Shown one piece after another: positions 46,213-55,547 of a stretch of 64,000 bases of DNA; within the stretch, counting starts at the first letter, position 1, and each line of letters begins with the position of its first letter. The notes under the pieces were generated by a model. The model had not been told where the DNA came from and ran no database searches. It saw only the letters and a program-made list of their open reading frames with translations. Source of the DNA: Chiridota heheva (Eukaryota > Echinodermata > Holothuroidea > Apodida > Chiridotidae); NCBI GenBank assembly GCA_020152595.1, contig JAIGNY010001673.1:62001-126000 (forward strand), written 5' to 3'. A program made the position numbers and the translations under genes.

Positions 46213-46492
46213 TACTGTGGTGTAGCAGTTATCATACCTGTCTACAAACCACGAGGCCCTGGGTTCAAGCCTGGGTTGGGTAGACATGCCAGTGCACCAC
46301 AACTGGTTATCAAAGGCCGTGGACATTAACTTGGTTGTCGATGTTATGTCTGCCCGTACGTCGTACCTGTGTTCTCGTCCGGGTCGTATTAAGCGTTTCG
46401 TGATAACATTGTTACTATCATAACCGAATACGCAGGCGACGATCCCGTCATGGTAGTTGTGTGTTCACTCGTCGTCGTCGGCGTAACATTTT
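46213..46492 (+). mobile_element. tRNA-derived SINE, copy 2
   Basis: The tRNA-like head has box A tggtgtagcagttatcat near 46219-46236 and box B ggttcaagcct at 46262-46272, with a 3' body ending in cgtcgtcgtcgg. It is colinear with the reverse copy at 2732-3010. It follows directly on DIRS-like copy 3. Confidence 0.82.
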
Positions 46493-46496
46493 GTAA

Positions 46497-47125
46497 GGAT
46501 ATCTGAAGAAACTTTTAAACTTTTTCTGAGGAACTCTGAATAAATAAGCTTTTAACATTTTATGAGGAATTCTCAAAAAACTTTACTATTTCTGAGGAAA
46601 GTTCAGGACAAATCTGTCGACGAACGGATGACCAGACGGACGTAATCACCATTACATAGATCATCATTATGCTTCGCATGCGAATCAAAAAAGTTTGGTC
46701 AGTTCATATACTGTAGCAGCTTTATGCAAAAATAAACACAATAATAAAGGCGGAGCTTAATATTCATGCCTGATACAACCGTTGGTGCCCAAATATTGGA
46801 AGGATTTTAAATCTCCGGTGCTACGAGAGAGATGCCTAAGGATCTCTGAAGAATATTTACAAATTATATCATTTTACAGTTATCTTCTAAGGAAATATCA
46901 AATAATTTGTAGACTTTTTAAGAAAACTAGTCTTCAATCTGTCTTAAGTGTCTCTGAAAAACTTTAACATTTTCTCAAAAAATTCTTACCTTCCATAAGG
47001 ATATTTGAAGAAACTGAAACTTTTTCTGAAGAATTCTCAAAAAACTGTAACATTTCTGAGGAATTCTCAGGAAAAACTGTGGACGGCCAGACGGACATAT
47101 CGCCATTACATAGGTTCGCCTACTC
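46497..47125. mobile_element. Dispersed repeat family F, copy 1
   Basis: Shares gttcatatactgtagcag, atgcctgatacaaccgttgg and atatcatttta with 60545-61365. Its two flanks (46497-46680 and 46980-47110) are themselves related (gaggaattctca, agacggac, ccattacatag), so it looks like a unit bounded by direct repeats. It contains an uninterrupted gtcttaagtgtctctg at about 46940, the empty version of the site filled at 60823-61169. Confidence 0.7.
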
Positions 47126-47183
47126 ACCAAAAAACTAGCATTTAAGTGTTCTTTACTATAATAGATATCACATTCATACTTAC

Positions 47184-47438
47184 TGATTCTGATAGTAAAA
47201 GCACAGGTCACAGAGGCCTCTGGATTCAGGGGGTCAATGAAGGTGTACACCACCTCTACGTCTGTCGGGACCCCAAAAAGACTACCAGATGTAAAATCAC
47301 TTGAGCCAGTAATTGCATCACCAGTATTTGTTAGCGCTAATGGCTCTTGCCATGTGACAGGAAGATTTGCTGTGCCTGCTGGTGCCCTAAGTTCGATGTT
47401 ATCTGGGCAAGATATCACCACTGGATTGACTGATTGAA
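47184..47438 (-). CDS. HYR domain exon 8 (variant)
   Basis: 255-nt phase 1-1 exon. The acceptor is ttacatctcag and the donor is GTAAGT. It reads VNPVVISCPDNI, VTWQEPLALTNTGD, VPTDVEVVYTFIDPLN and VTCAFTIRIS. Asparagine replaces the acidic residue in the middle loop (TNTG). The open frame runs on well beyond both splice sites, but those extensions show no HYR or other domain character, so the splice-bounded limits are preferred. Confidence 0.9.
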
Positions 47439-47584
47439 CTGAGATGTAAAAGATGAAGAAAAAAACCAGATTAAACATCTGAATGGTACATGATTTACCC
47501 TGAGCCAGATTAAATGTGGAGAACAGATTAAAAGTGTCTAACTGAGAACAGGTATCAAGTTGTGCAATAGTCACCATTAGTAAA

Positions 47585-47968
47585 GACACTGCTAAAAATT
47601 TTGTCCTGCAATTTTGAAGGAACAAATTAACCATATCATTCAACAAGACTAACTTTGCATCATAACATTGAGATATAAATAGGTCTAAGCTCAATAGTTC
47701 ATGTCACCTTTCCCCAGCAGCAAAGACAAACAATGCCAGCATTGATTACAGTTACTATTTATATTACAAATTCAGATGTGTGTCACTAAAAATACCACCA
47801 TAATGCCAGTGGGAGTTGTTATCTTGAAGGAGCATAGATAAGGTGAAACTGTATACAGTTTTGTGGTTTGGGAAACAAAGAAATATATAACTTTTACTCT
47901 GACCGGCCCTGCCCCATTTGAAGGCCGGTTGAGATGTTCCTGGTTTTTAGCAGAGCCATTTCTAATGC
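47585..47968 (+). mobile_element. MITE family B, copy 3
   Basis: Starts gacactgctaaaaattttgt and ends ggtttttagcagagccattt. It is closest to copy 2, sharing accataatgccagtgggag. It lies in the intron between HYR-7 and HYR-8. Confidence 0.8.
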
Positions 47969-48130
47969 GACACACATAAATTTGCATAATTTGGGGACTT
48001 TTCCATGCAAATTTTAAATCATTTAATGCTTCTATGAATTTTTTGTTTTGGGCACTGAAAATAAAACAATTCCTCTTAGGTTACAGATTACATGAGATGT
48101 AACAAAAGAATAAATTAAAGGGTCACTCAC

Positions 48131-48376
48131 CAACAGTAACAGTAAAGAAACAACTGCTAGAGGCAAAGTTCACGGGGTCAAGGAAAAGGTATTCAACCAC
48201 TGTCTCTGACGGTACCGGAAATTTAAATCCGGGACTATGAGAGTTAGACTGGAAAGCTGCAGATCCATCAATGGAAAACCCGGATGGTTCAATCCATGTG
48301 ACCGCAAGTGTTGTATCAGATGGACTTGCAGTTCTGACAAAATCTGCGGGACAGTTGCGTATTTCTGGACCAGAAT
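48131..48376 (-). CDS. HYR domain exon 7 (variant)
   Basis: 246-nt phase 1-1 exon with a shortened N-terminal linker (DSGPEIRNCP, without the PP pair). The acceptor is acatctag and the donor is GTGAGT. It reads VTWIEPSGFSIDG, SHSPGFKFPVPSETVV and LDPVNFASSSCFFTVTVG. The VPS and DPVN marks place it in the variant class, and the FSIDG loop links it to HYR-6. Confidence 0.9.
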
Positions 48377-48509
48377 CTAGATGTAAAAAATATATAGTCA
48401 ATGGTTGTTAAAGCACACATTCTTTACAATTTTATACATAAGATACATAATAACCTTTCAGGAGTATGATTTTTGATGTCACTGACAGTTATCATTTTTA
48501 CACAGAATT

Positions 48510-49043
48510 GTCACAACTTTAATCTTGAATACTTATGTTACCATTTTGTTTTGTCTTCTATAAAATAACATGCATGATGAAATAACCATCCTTACGAGGA
48601 ATGGTCCATCAATCATTCATGGGTTTTGCACAAAGCCCTCCCAAGCATATAAAGTATATGTTTTATTTAGGCTCCCAAAGGCCTAATCTGATTCGCATCA
48701 CTGAACAGCAGTTATGTGGCTTGAGCCCAAGATGAGTGACCTATTGTGTACAGCGTAACAGTAGCTGGTTGCTAACAAGTGAAGTGTGAGTAGACTATGA
48801 AGATGTTGTCAGTTAAGAAGGTATACATTACCACTGTGTTGTGTATGGTGTAACAATAGCTGGATGCTAGTTAATGAATTGTGAAGAGTCTTTTGGGTTG
48901 AATGGTGTGGATTACTCCTGATTTTGAGTAAATCAAGGGGTGTCGGGTTGAAGGGGTCTAAGGGCCAAAAATTCTTAATGGTCACAACTTTAAACTTGAA
49001 TACTTATGTTACCATTCTGTTTTGTCTTCTATCAAATAACATG
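48510..49043 (-). mobile_element. Family A copy 8 flanked by a 63-bp direct duplication
   Basis: The element occupies 48573-48980 in reverse orientation (catgatgaaataaccatcc to aaaaattcttaatg). The 63 bp before it (48510-48572) and the 63 bp after it (48981-49043) are the same sequence apart from three substitutions. Both start gtcacaactttaa and end aaataacatg. This looks like a very long target-site duplication, or insertion into a pre-existing tandem pair. Confidence 0.85.
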
Positions 49044-49288
49044 AATGAACTTCTCCAAGTAACTTATCCTTTCACCATCCCATTGAAGCGCACATAAGTA
49101 CTTGCCAACATGAGGTGAGATAAGTAACTATCCTAGAGAAAAAGTAACCTTCTAGAACAACAACATATTTACAAGTTTCCATTTGTCACGGGACAATGCA
49201 GAATACAAATACGGGGTGTGTTGTCTCTTGTCCAATCACATTGCAGAAAACAAACTTGCATGCATAAAGTATTCAATTCATTACTTAC

Positions 49289-49552
49289 TGACAATAACTG
49301 CAAATGTACAGGTTTCTGAAAGTCCATTGATTGGGTCAGTAAATGTATAGCTGACCAGTGTCCTCTCCCCGACAGGAAACAAAGATCCTGGAGCATGTGT
49401 CCTGACTGGTACAAGCTGTACCCCACTAAAACTGAATCCGATTGGTTCAATCCACTCAACAGCAGTGGTTGGGCCTTGACTTCCACTGACTGAAATGCCG
49501 TCCACAGGACAAAGAATAACTGTTGGGATTTCTTGTGGGGGCGGTGGTTCCT
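49289..49552 (-). CDS. HYR domain exon 6 (variant, proline-rich start)
   Basis: 264-nt phase 1-1 exon, jointly the longest HYR exon. The acceptor is ttattaacag and the donor is GTAAGT. The start is proline-rich (EEPPPPQEIP), forming a short linker before VILCPVDG. It then reads VEWIEPIGFSFSG, RTHAPGSLFPVGERT and YTFTDPINGLSETCTF. The FSFSG loop resembles FSIDG in HYR-7, which suggests these adjacent exons share a recent duplication. Confidence 0.9.
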
Positions 49553-49769
49553 CTGTTAATAATACAAAGCAAATATTTATTAAAAATGCTTTTTGCAAAG
49601 TTTTACAATAATGCAAGAAGAAAACTCATGTGATGATAAATGGTTTTCAAGAAACATTGAAAAGAATCAACAAATGCTGCATTGTGAATTTTGAGTAAGG
49701 TAGATCATTGCAGAAAGAAGGTGCAGCAGACATGAGGGCCCTTTCTCCATAAAACAAAGATGTGAGGAC

Positions 49770-50101
49770 AAATATTATACTCTTCTGATATCATGGGCAT
49801 AAAACTCTTGGCGAAAGGGCCTTTGCTTATAAAGGTCCTTGGTTGTGGAATTCACTCCCAACTAAACTCAATGTATCAATAATGTATCCCTGACCGCCTT
49901 CAAAACTAAGCTTAAAACTTTTTTGTTCAAAAAGACATTTATCTAATGTGCAGCTTCATCCATTGTATTTCTATTTATGTTGTCATTTCTGTATTCTTAT
50001 TTTTGTTTTCGTATCGTAATTTCCTTGTATGTAAAGCGCTTTTGAATGTTTTTACAAAATTAGCGCTATAAAAATGTATGTATTATTATTATTATTATTA
50101 T
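49770..50101 (+). mobile_element. L2-like LINE 3' end
   Basis: A degenerate plus-strand frame resembles the end of the CR1/L2 reverse transcriptase ORF (a WNSLP-like start, then a K.FLF-like stretch at 49915-49935). It is followed by the L2-type tail attagcgctataaaaatg and a (TTA)n run. It is 5' truncated, in the intron between HYR-5 and HYR-6. Confidence 0.75.
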
Positions 50102-50264
50102 CAACCACTGGCAGTTACAGAGCTTTATAATCAATCTAAAAAACTGAATTGCATTAATTCTGATGACACACTTGATAGAAAAAATGAGTTTTCAAGGGTT
50201 TATGTATATATATATATATTTTTTTTTTAATTAAATATAAAATGATTGAGCTGTTTTAATATTT

Positions 50265-50420
50265 TGAGGTAGCTTGTTTGGTGAGGTTTAACAGCATTTG
50301 ACTTTATTGGTCAAATTGTGCCCGAGAGATTAATTTATGTCAGAGATGAAAATGGAGAAGTTGGATAGAGGGCAGTAGGTAGTCTGGAGAAGATTAGGAC
50401 AAGATAACTTAGATATAGAT
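50265..50420 (-). mobile_element. Short LINE 3' piece (RNase H LINE family)
   Basis: Contains agcttgtttggtgaggttta and caaattgtgcccgagag, matching the 3' ends of the two LINE copies at 13536 and 14241. A further weak match is at 50605-50670 (gttgtgccagagaga) and another at 55293-55330. Confidence 0.55.
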
Positions 50421-50842
50421 GAATCCAGATCAAGAAGCTATTCATACCAAGAAATCCCATCAAACTCGGCCAAAATTATCATATAATATTTTAATCTTTT
50501 ATTTGCAGGCCTAAACATTCTATAAAATGCAGCAAATGTGACGTTATCAGTTGTTTAGATCACCATTTAATCGCAACTGGTTCTGGCTACGGAGTTAAAC
50601 TAGGTTGATGGAGGTTTATAGGGCACCTTGACAGCCATGGTGAAGTTGTGCCAGAGAGATTTAAACTTGGTCATACCTTCAATCAATGGGAATTTGAAGC
50701 TCAAAATTGATACAATAACAATAACATATATTCAATTGATCATATCATCAAATTTGCATGCTTTTTCATGAATTTGATACATGTCATTAGAATTAAACAT
50801 CAATACCTGCTGCATGCAAAGAGTATAAAAACACACAATTAC
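50421..50842. other. Unclassified intron sequence
   Basis: AT-rich. Only the weak LINE-like match near 50605-50670 was noticed. Confidence 0.45.
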
Positions 50843-51103
50843 CAACTGTTATGGTGAAAACACAAGAGCTTCGAATATCATTAAATCCTGGTTGTATAAA
50901 GATGTATGTTACAATCGTCACTGATGGCGCGTCAAACAGCTGCCCTGGAGAGTACCTTCGGAATGGAAATATTTCTTGATTATCAATGCTATCGTAAGCC
51001 CTTGGCTCTGACCATGTCACCTCAAGGCGGTCAGTGCTCTCTGCTGGGACCACTGTGAATGATTCAGGACAGTTCTCAACTCTAGGTGGGTCTGGAATAG
51101 TTT
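50843..51103 (-). CDS. HYR domain exon 5 (variant)
   Basis: 261-nt phase 1-1 exon. The acceptor is tatatcttag and the donor is GTAATT, a weaker site than in its neighbours. It reads DPPRVENCPESF, VTWSEPRAYDSID and APSVTIVTYIFIQPGF, with the second cysteine in SSCVFTITV. Glutamine replaces the turn aspartate (IQP for TDP), and the middle loop (FPFRRYSPG) is unusually aromatic and basic, so this is one of the more diverged modules. Both disulfide cysteines are present. Confidence 0.88.
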
Positions 51104-51239
51104 CTAAGATATAAGGAAAAGGAAAGTCTGTCTGTTAGCTCAAAACATTTGAAGAAAAAAAAAACATCTTATGTGCAGAAACCAAAATATCAATGCATTC
51201 AAGAGGTAAACATACACATAACTTGAACAGTACATAAAG

Positions 51240-51605
51240 CAATATCTTTCCTTAGGAGAAATGGTCTGTCAATCATTCACAATAATTCAAAAATCACCTC
51301 AAGCATTGATACACAGCTATTTTTATCACCTGTTTCAAAACAAATTTCACCTAACACGGATTAGTGATTTCAATCACAAAAGTGCCCTGTGTATTTAGCA
51401 CTGGATTTCTGTAATCTTATACACACAAATAACCTTGGGCTACTTGGCTGTGGTGTGCATGGCAATGGCAGAAAAACAATAATTATTTGGAGTGGAAACA
51501 CAATACACTGAACAGGAAGTCGGGTTGGTAATTGCATACATGAGTTTCAAGGATAAACTCAGGTGTTGGGTGCGGGTAGGCTTAAAGAAAAACTTTTCGG
51601 CATGT
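51240..51605 (-). mobile_element. Dispersed repeat family E, copy 2
   Basis: Reverse-orientation match to 3020-3385: gtcaatcattcaca, atacacagctatttttatca, aacacaatacactgaacagg and gcgggtaggcttaaag are shared in order. It lies upstream of HYR-5 in the gene. Confidence 0.72.
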
Positions 51606-52733
51606 ACTATTACACAAATCATCCTCTTACAGGAATATTTCTATGAATTTTAATTTTCATTTATTTCATAGAAGACATTTGAAGAAACAAATTGTTTAAA
51701 ACAACTATGTTGATATTTCATTCCGTTCAGAAGTGTAGTACACTTGAATGATTTCACCATGTGCTGAATAGTAACCTTGCAGTGTTAAGTGTGACGTCAT
51801 AATTGCAGATCCAAGTTAATTCTTGATGTATTTCTATTAAACCAGAGGCAAAAGGTTTTATGATTCCGATGCTTTCTTTTTCATAAGCTGATTGCTTTGC
51901 AAAATTTGTATTAACTGTCATGTCATTGTATAGGCCTATCATGAAATATTTGTTCCATGATATATACTCAAAAGTCACACCCACCATGCAGATCAATAAA
52001 AATGTTGACAACATTAGCATTTGCACAATAACTAACAACATTATCATACATGTATCAAGTATGATGCAAAAATGGTTGCTTGTTTATTCTATTTCAAGTA
52101 TTTGTCAGTAAACCTACTCATTAATATTCATGACATCACTACCACAACATTAGAACATATGTACAGACCATGATCCCTGATATAGTATAAACCTGATATA
52201 TCGTTCATGAGATGCAGTTTGTTTACTTTACATTTAGGACATTCACATTAAGCCACGCCCACCATGCATCCCAATGACATCTGCTGATAACATAAGCATG
52301 TACAAAATAACCAACAAAATTATCATGCCCACTATGACACAAAACGAACATACAGTTGCTCATTTATCACTTTAAGCCCTGCCCACTTATTAATATGCAT
52401 GATATCATCACCAAAAATAATTGGGCGCAACTACTATGGGCTATCTGTGTACCAAATATGACATGAATCCAGTTGACTGTTCTTGAGATACCATGTTTAC
52501 AAGCTCTATTCAGCAACATTATATTAAGCCCCGCCCACTCACGTTTTTAAAATCATGAACATGGACACACCAGCAAAAATAATTATCCCAAATATGAAAC
52601 AAAACAGATATGCGATTGTCTCAGCAAATGCTTGATTGCACTGGGTGGGCTGGTAATGGAATAAGAAAACAAAGGGTTGCAAATGTTTTTCTTCTTCTTT
52701 ATTTTTCAAATAAAAAAAGAACTCATGGCTTGT
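51606..52733. repeat. Diverged repeats with a recurring GCCMCGCCCAC word
   Basis: Versions of taagcc.cgcccac occur near 51975 (weak), 52253, 52372 and 52524, each followed or preceded by attaatattcatga-like words and caataacca..aattatca. The pattern suggests three or four diverged units of about 130-270 bp. No exon was recognised. Confidence 0.5.
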
Positions 52734-53015
52734 CCTTCTCCTTAAAAATTTGTTCCAGCAAATCATAACCACAAACTTACTGTAGCAAATAATGAGATCA
52801 CTTATCCTATTCAAAATAACCACACAATAAGGACTTCATCCATTGCTAATATGATAACCACAAGTAATTAGAATCAAATTCCCTTATCAATGGCCCCATT
52901 GTATTCGTTCTCCTGGTTAAGCAGTTATTCTAAGTAAGATAAGTGGTCTCATTATTTGCTACAGTAAGTTTGTGGTCATAATTTACTGAAACAAGTATTT
53001 AGGAAAAGAACAAGT
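52734..53015. mobile_element. Foldback MITE, family C
   Basis: The first about 110 bp (from cttgtccttctcctta through caaataatgagatcactt) match the reverse complement of the last about 110 bp (through caaataatgagaccactt), leaving a spacer of roughly 60 bp. Such long inverted repeats mark a foldback-type element. Confidence 0.75.
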
Positions 53016-53284
53016 CATGCACATGGAAATCTTCCAAATGAAAAACTCATCAACAAAATAATTTACCAACATGGTGTTATCACCAATTTGATTCTTTAGT
53101 CCTCTACTGTATATATGAAAATGAAACTTCACACGAATATTCCTTTCAAATCTGCTAGTTCAATCACGGGTCCAGATTATTTTCTAAAGCATATCAGTAA
53201 ACAATAAAATGGGAGCACATTGCTAGTACTCTACTTACATTCCAATGGCTGTGGGTCACAAAGTCTCAGTACAAACCATTAGTT

Positions 53285-53555
53285 GTTCTGCTCCTTAAAG
53301 TTTCAAACAGTCAGACCCGACCTGATATATAAGCAAGTCGGGTCAAACTTTTTCACTTTATTTTCCTTACTGTAAAAACCACAAGTAAATAGATCAAATT
53401 TCCTTTATCAATGGCTCTATTGTATTTGTTCTCATGTTGGTCATGAGTTATTGTGGAAGTTGGTGAGTATCATATTAGCAATGGATGAAGTCGTTACTGT
53501 GTGGTTGAATGATTATTTCAAGTAAGATAATTGGAAGGAGAAGGACAAGTCATGC
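53285..53555 (+). mobile_element. MITE family C, second local copy
   Basis: Shares atcatattagcaatggatga, gttgaatgattatttcaagt and the gagaaggacaagtcatgca end with the family. It also contains cccgacctgatatataagca with an adjoining gcaagtcgggtc hairpin. Confidence 0.7.
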
Positions 53556-53631
53556 ACACTGACTACACTAATCAAAATATAAACTTCTTCTTTCTCAGAA
53601 GCAATACCTCCCTCATGCTCATACCACTTAC

Positions 53632-53883
53632 CAAGCACTGTGACAACAAATGCACAAGTTGCAGAAAGCCCAGATGGAATATCATTGAAGGTGTAGGTCA
53701 CTATGGTGGATGACGGTACCACAAAGAATTTGTTTGGAACCTCGGTACTCTCGGAAAGGATGGTGCCACCATTGTTGCTTGTAGCAGTGGGTGGAATCCA
53801 GGAAACGAAAGCGGTTGCTTGACCAGGTGTTCCTAGGGTGGTTATGTCATCTGGACAACCAAAGACAGTTGGTGGCTGGGGAC
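53632..53883 (-). CDS. HYR domain exon 4 (first of variant block)
   Basis: 252-nt phase 1-1 exon. The acceptor is tgctttacag and the donor is GTAAGT. It reads QPPTVFGCPDDI, FVSWIPPTATSNNGG and VVPSSTIVTYTFNDIPSGLSATCAF. Variant marks are asparagine and serine where canonical domains carry aspartate after PTA, VPS before the sixth strand, and a longer turn without the GN pair before the second cysteine. These traits run through HYR-14. Confidence 0.9.
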
Positions 53884-54210
53884 CTGTAAAGCATTATAAA
53901 TATACATTAATATTGCCATGCTTCAAAGCACAAAATCAAAAACTAGCTATGGTAGCTAACAGAATGATACCATACGTACAACAAGTGTACAACAAGATTT
54001 AAATAAGAACAAGCTATAATATTGATTAATATACAAAAAGTAAGGGAAAAGCAAAGGAACAATAAGAAAGGAATTTACGGTGCTGTAGGTGAAAGGACCA
54101 AGTAGCACTGAGATTATTTGCTGCTGAAGTACTGAGATAAACAACACCTACTACTACAAACACAAGGAAATCTCCCACTTCCTAAAAGTTAAAAACTAAA
54201 AGTTCCTTAC
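53884..54210. other. Short intron between HYR-3 and HYR-4
   Basis: 327 bp, AT-rich, nothing recognised. Confidence 0.6.
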
Positions 54211-54468
54211 CTAGATCTAAAACCACAAAGAATTCACATTCTGCAATATTGCCAACACCATCAACAAAGATGTAACGAAATGACAAAGGCATTCCTAGCT
54301 GTACGGTTGTAGATGGGACTTCGGGTCCACTTATGAGGGTCGCAGCGCCCCTATCATCAGTAGCAGTGGGTGGAGTCCAGGTAACAAAAGCGCTTTGACC
54401 GTTGTCTGGTGGAGTGACTGTGATATTCTGCACACAATTCAAAATGGTGGGGGGAGTGGTATCTTCCT
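54211..54468 (-). CDS. HYR domain exon 3 (canonical, divergent)
   Basis: 258-nt phase 1-1 exon. The acceptor is tctcattgcag and the donor is GTAAGG. It reads EDTTPPTILNC, VTWTPPTATDDRG and FVDGVGNIAECEF. The usual cysteine-proline is cysteine-valine here (NCVQN). The sixth strand (VQLGMPLSFRY) departs from the common VG.T.V.Y pattern. It still has both disulfide cysteines and the D..GN turn, so it is canonical. It is the last canonical domain before the variant block begins at HYR-4. Confidence 0.88.
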
Positions 54469-54551
54469 CTGCAATGAGAACAAAATAGAAATTGAGTTTG
54501 TGAATGTGAAGTCAAACATACTTGGACAGCACAATTGATACAAGTTCATTA

Positions 54552-54844
54552 AGTGTGCAAGCTCTTTCCTTTCAGTATGCTATCATAGGGGCATTGATAA
54601 TATGCCCAACGTGCATCAGATAGAGGCATCATATTACACTCGCACGTGTTGGCAATGTAATAAGATCGTAGCTGTTCCAAGCCAAGAAAATAATGATATC
54701 ATATTAGGTTGCCCTTGCTCTGGCGAGGCATGCAACCGTCGATTTTGGGCAAAATCGGCGGTTGCAGTGCATACTAAACGGAAAGCCGAGGTACATATTA
54801 TGTTGGTACCTGAAGCCCAACTCACCACATCAGATGTTGTTTAA
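54552..54844 (+). mobile_element. Dispersed repeat family H, copy 2, with small open frame
   Basis: Inverted partner of 1273-1529. An 80-codon plus-strand frame (54602-54844) contains CWQCNK and, further on, CPCSGEACNRRFW, then H and H at 7-residue spacing: a zinc-finger-like cysteine and histidine set reminiscent of fingers in retroelement or transposase proteins. The histidine spacing is non-standard and the partner copy is frame-broken. No gene function is claimed. Confidence 0.5.
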
Positions 54845-54975
54845 ATAGAGCTGTGCACATTATCTTCCTTTTTTAGGGGGATCGATTTAGATATATTTAG
54901 CTGATATCGCCTAAATGTGTCCAAAACATATAAGGCACTATGTAATGATATGAATATCACCATTAATGAACATAC

Positions 54976-55227
54976 CAGGCACAGCAACTGTCACGACAAA
55001 TTCACAAATGGCTACATTCCCAGCTTCATCTGAATACAAATATTGAACCAACGTCATTCCTAGGTCAAACACAGATCCTGATGTGTGGGTCACACTGGTT
55101 GGTTGAATGGTAAAGTTGTTGTCTATGACAACAGGTTCAATCCATGTGACCACTGTGCTGCCCTCGCTATCAATCATGATGTTCTGTGGACATGTGAGAA
55201 TCAATGGTGGTGTTGTGTCTACTGGAC
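54976..55227 (-). CDS. HYR domain exon 2 (canonical)
   Basis: 252-nt phase 1-1 exon. The acceptor is ttttttgcag, with a strong pyrimidine tract, and the donor is GTATGT. Hallmarks are TTPPLILTCP, VVTWIEPVVIDNN, then YSDEAGNVAICEFVVTV. DEAGN marks the canonical class. The DNG-type loop is altered to DNNFT. Only about 500 bp of intron separates it from HYR-3, one of the shortest introns in the window, which suggests that these two exons are a local duplication unit. Confidence 0.9.
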
Positions 55228-55547
55228 CTGCAAAAAAATAGATGGCAAAAATGTCTTTAATTTAATGACATCATGAATGAAATAATGAAGATAGATTTGT
55301 TTGTTTGGTGAGGATATACAGCACAGCAACATTAAAGTCAAATGAAGATAAGAGAACAGAAATTCCCTTCCAGCTTAAATGCAAATGATGATTTTCCACA
55401 TATCATCATTAACTTTATTCCGATGGAGAAAATACCCTTAAACCTGCAGAACACATTTTAAGACAAGGCTTTGTTTGATCAAAACATGCAGTTTTAAGAA
55501 TACAAAATCTGCACGAAAAAAACCCTGAGTGACAGAAAAGAATGCAC
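55228..55547. other. Intron start between HYR-1 and HYR-2
   Basis: Contains a weak (TTTG)n-led match to the LINE 3' end near 55293. Otherwise unclassified. Confidence 0.5.

Noticed and set aside
46213-46290. Possible functional tRNA gene
   Set aside because: Box A and box B are present but the arms do not pair as a cloverleaf. A second copy with a shared 3' body shows it is a SINE head.
46975-47694. 239-codon frame around HYR-8 as one large exon
   Set aside because: Only 47184-47438 has HYR character, and consensus splice sites bound it. The extensions are MITE and family F sequence.
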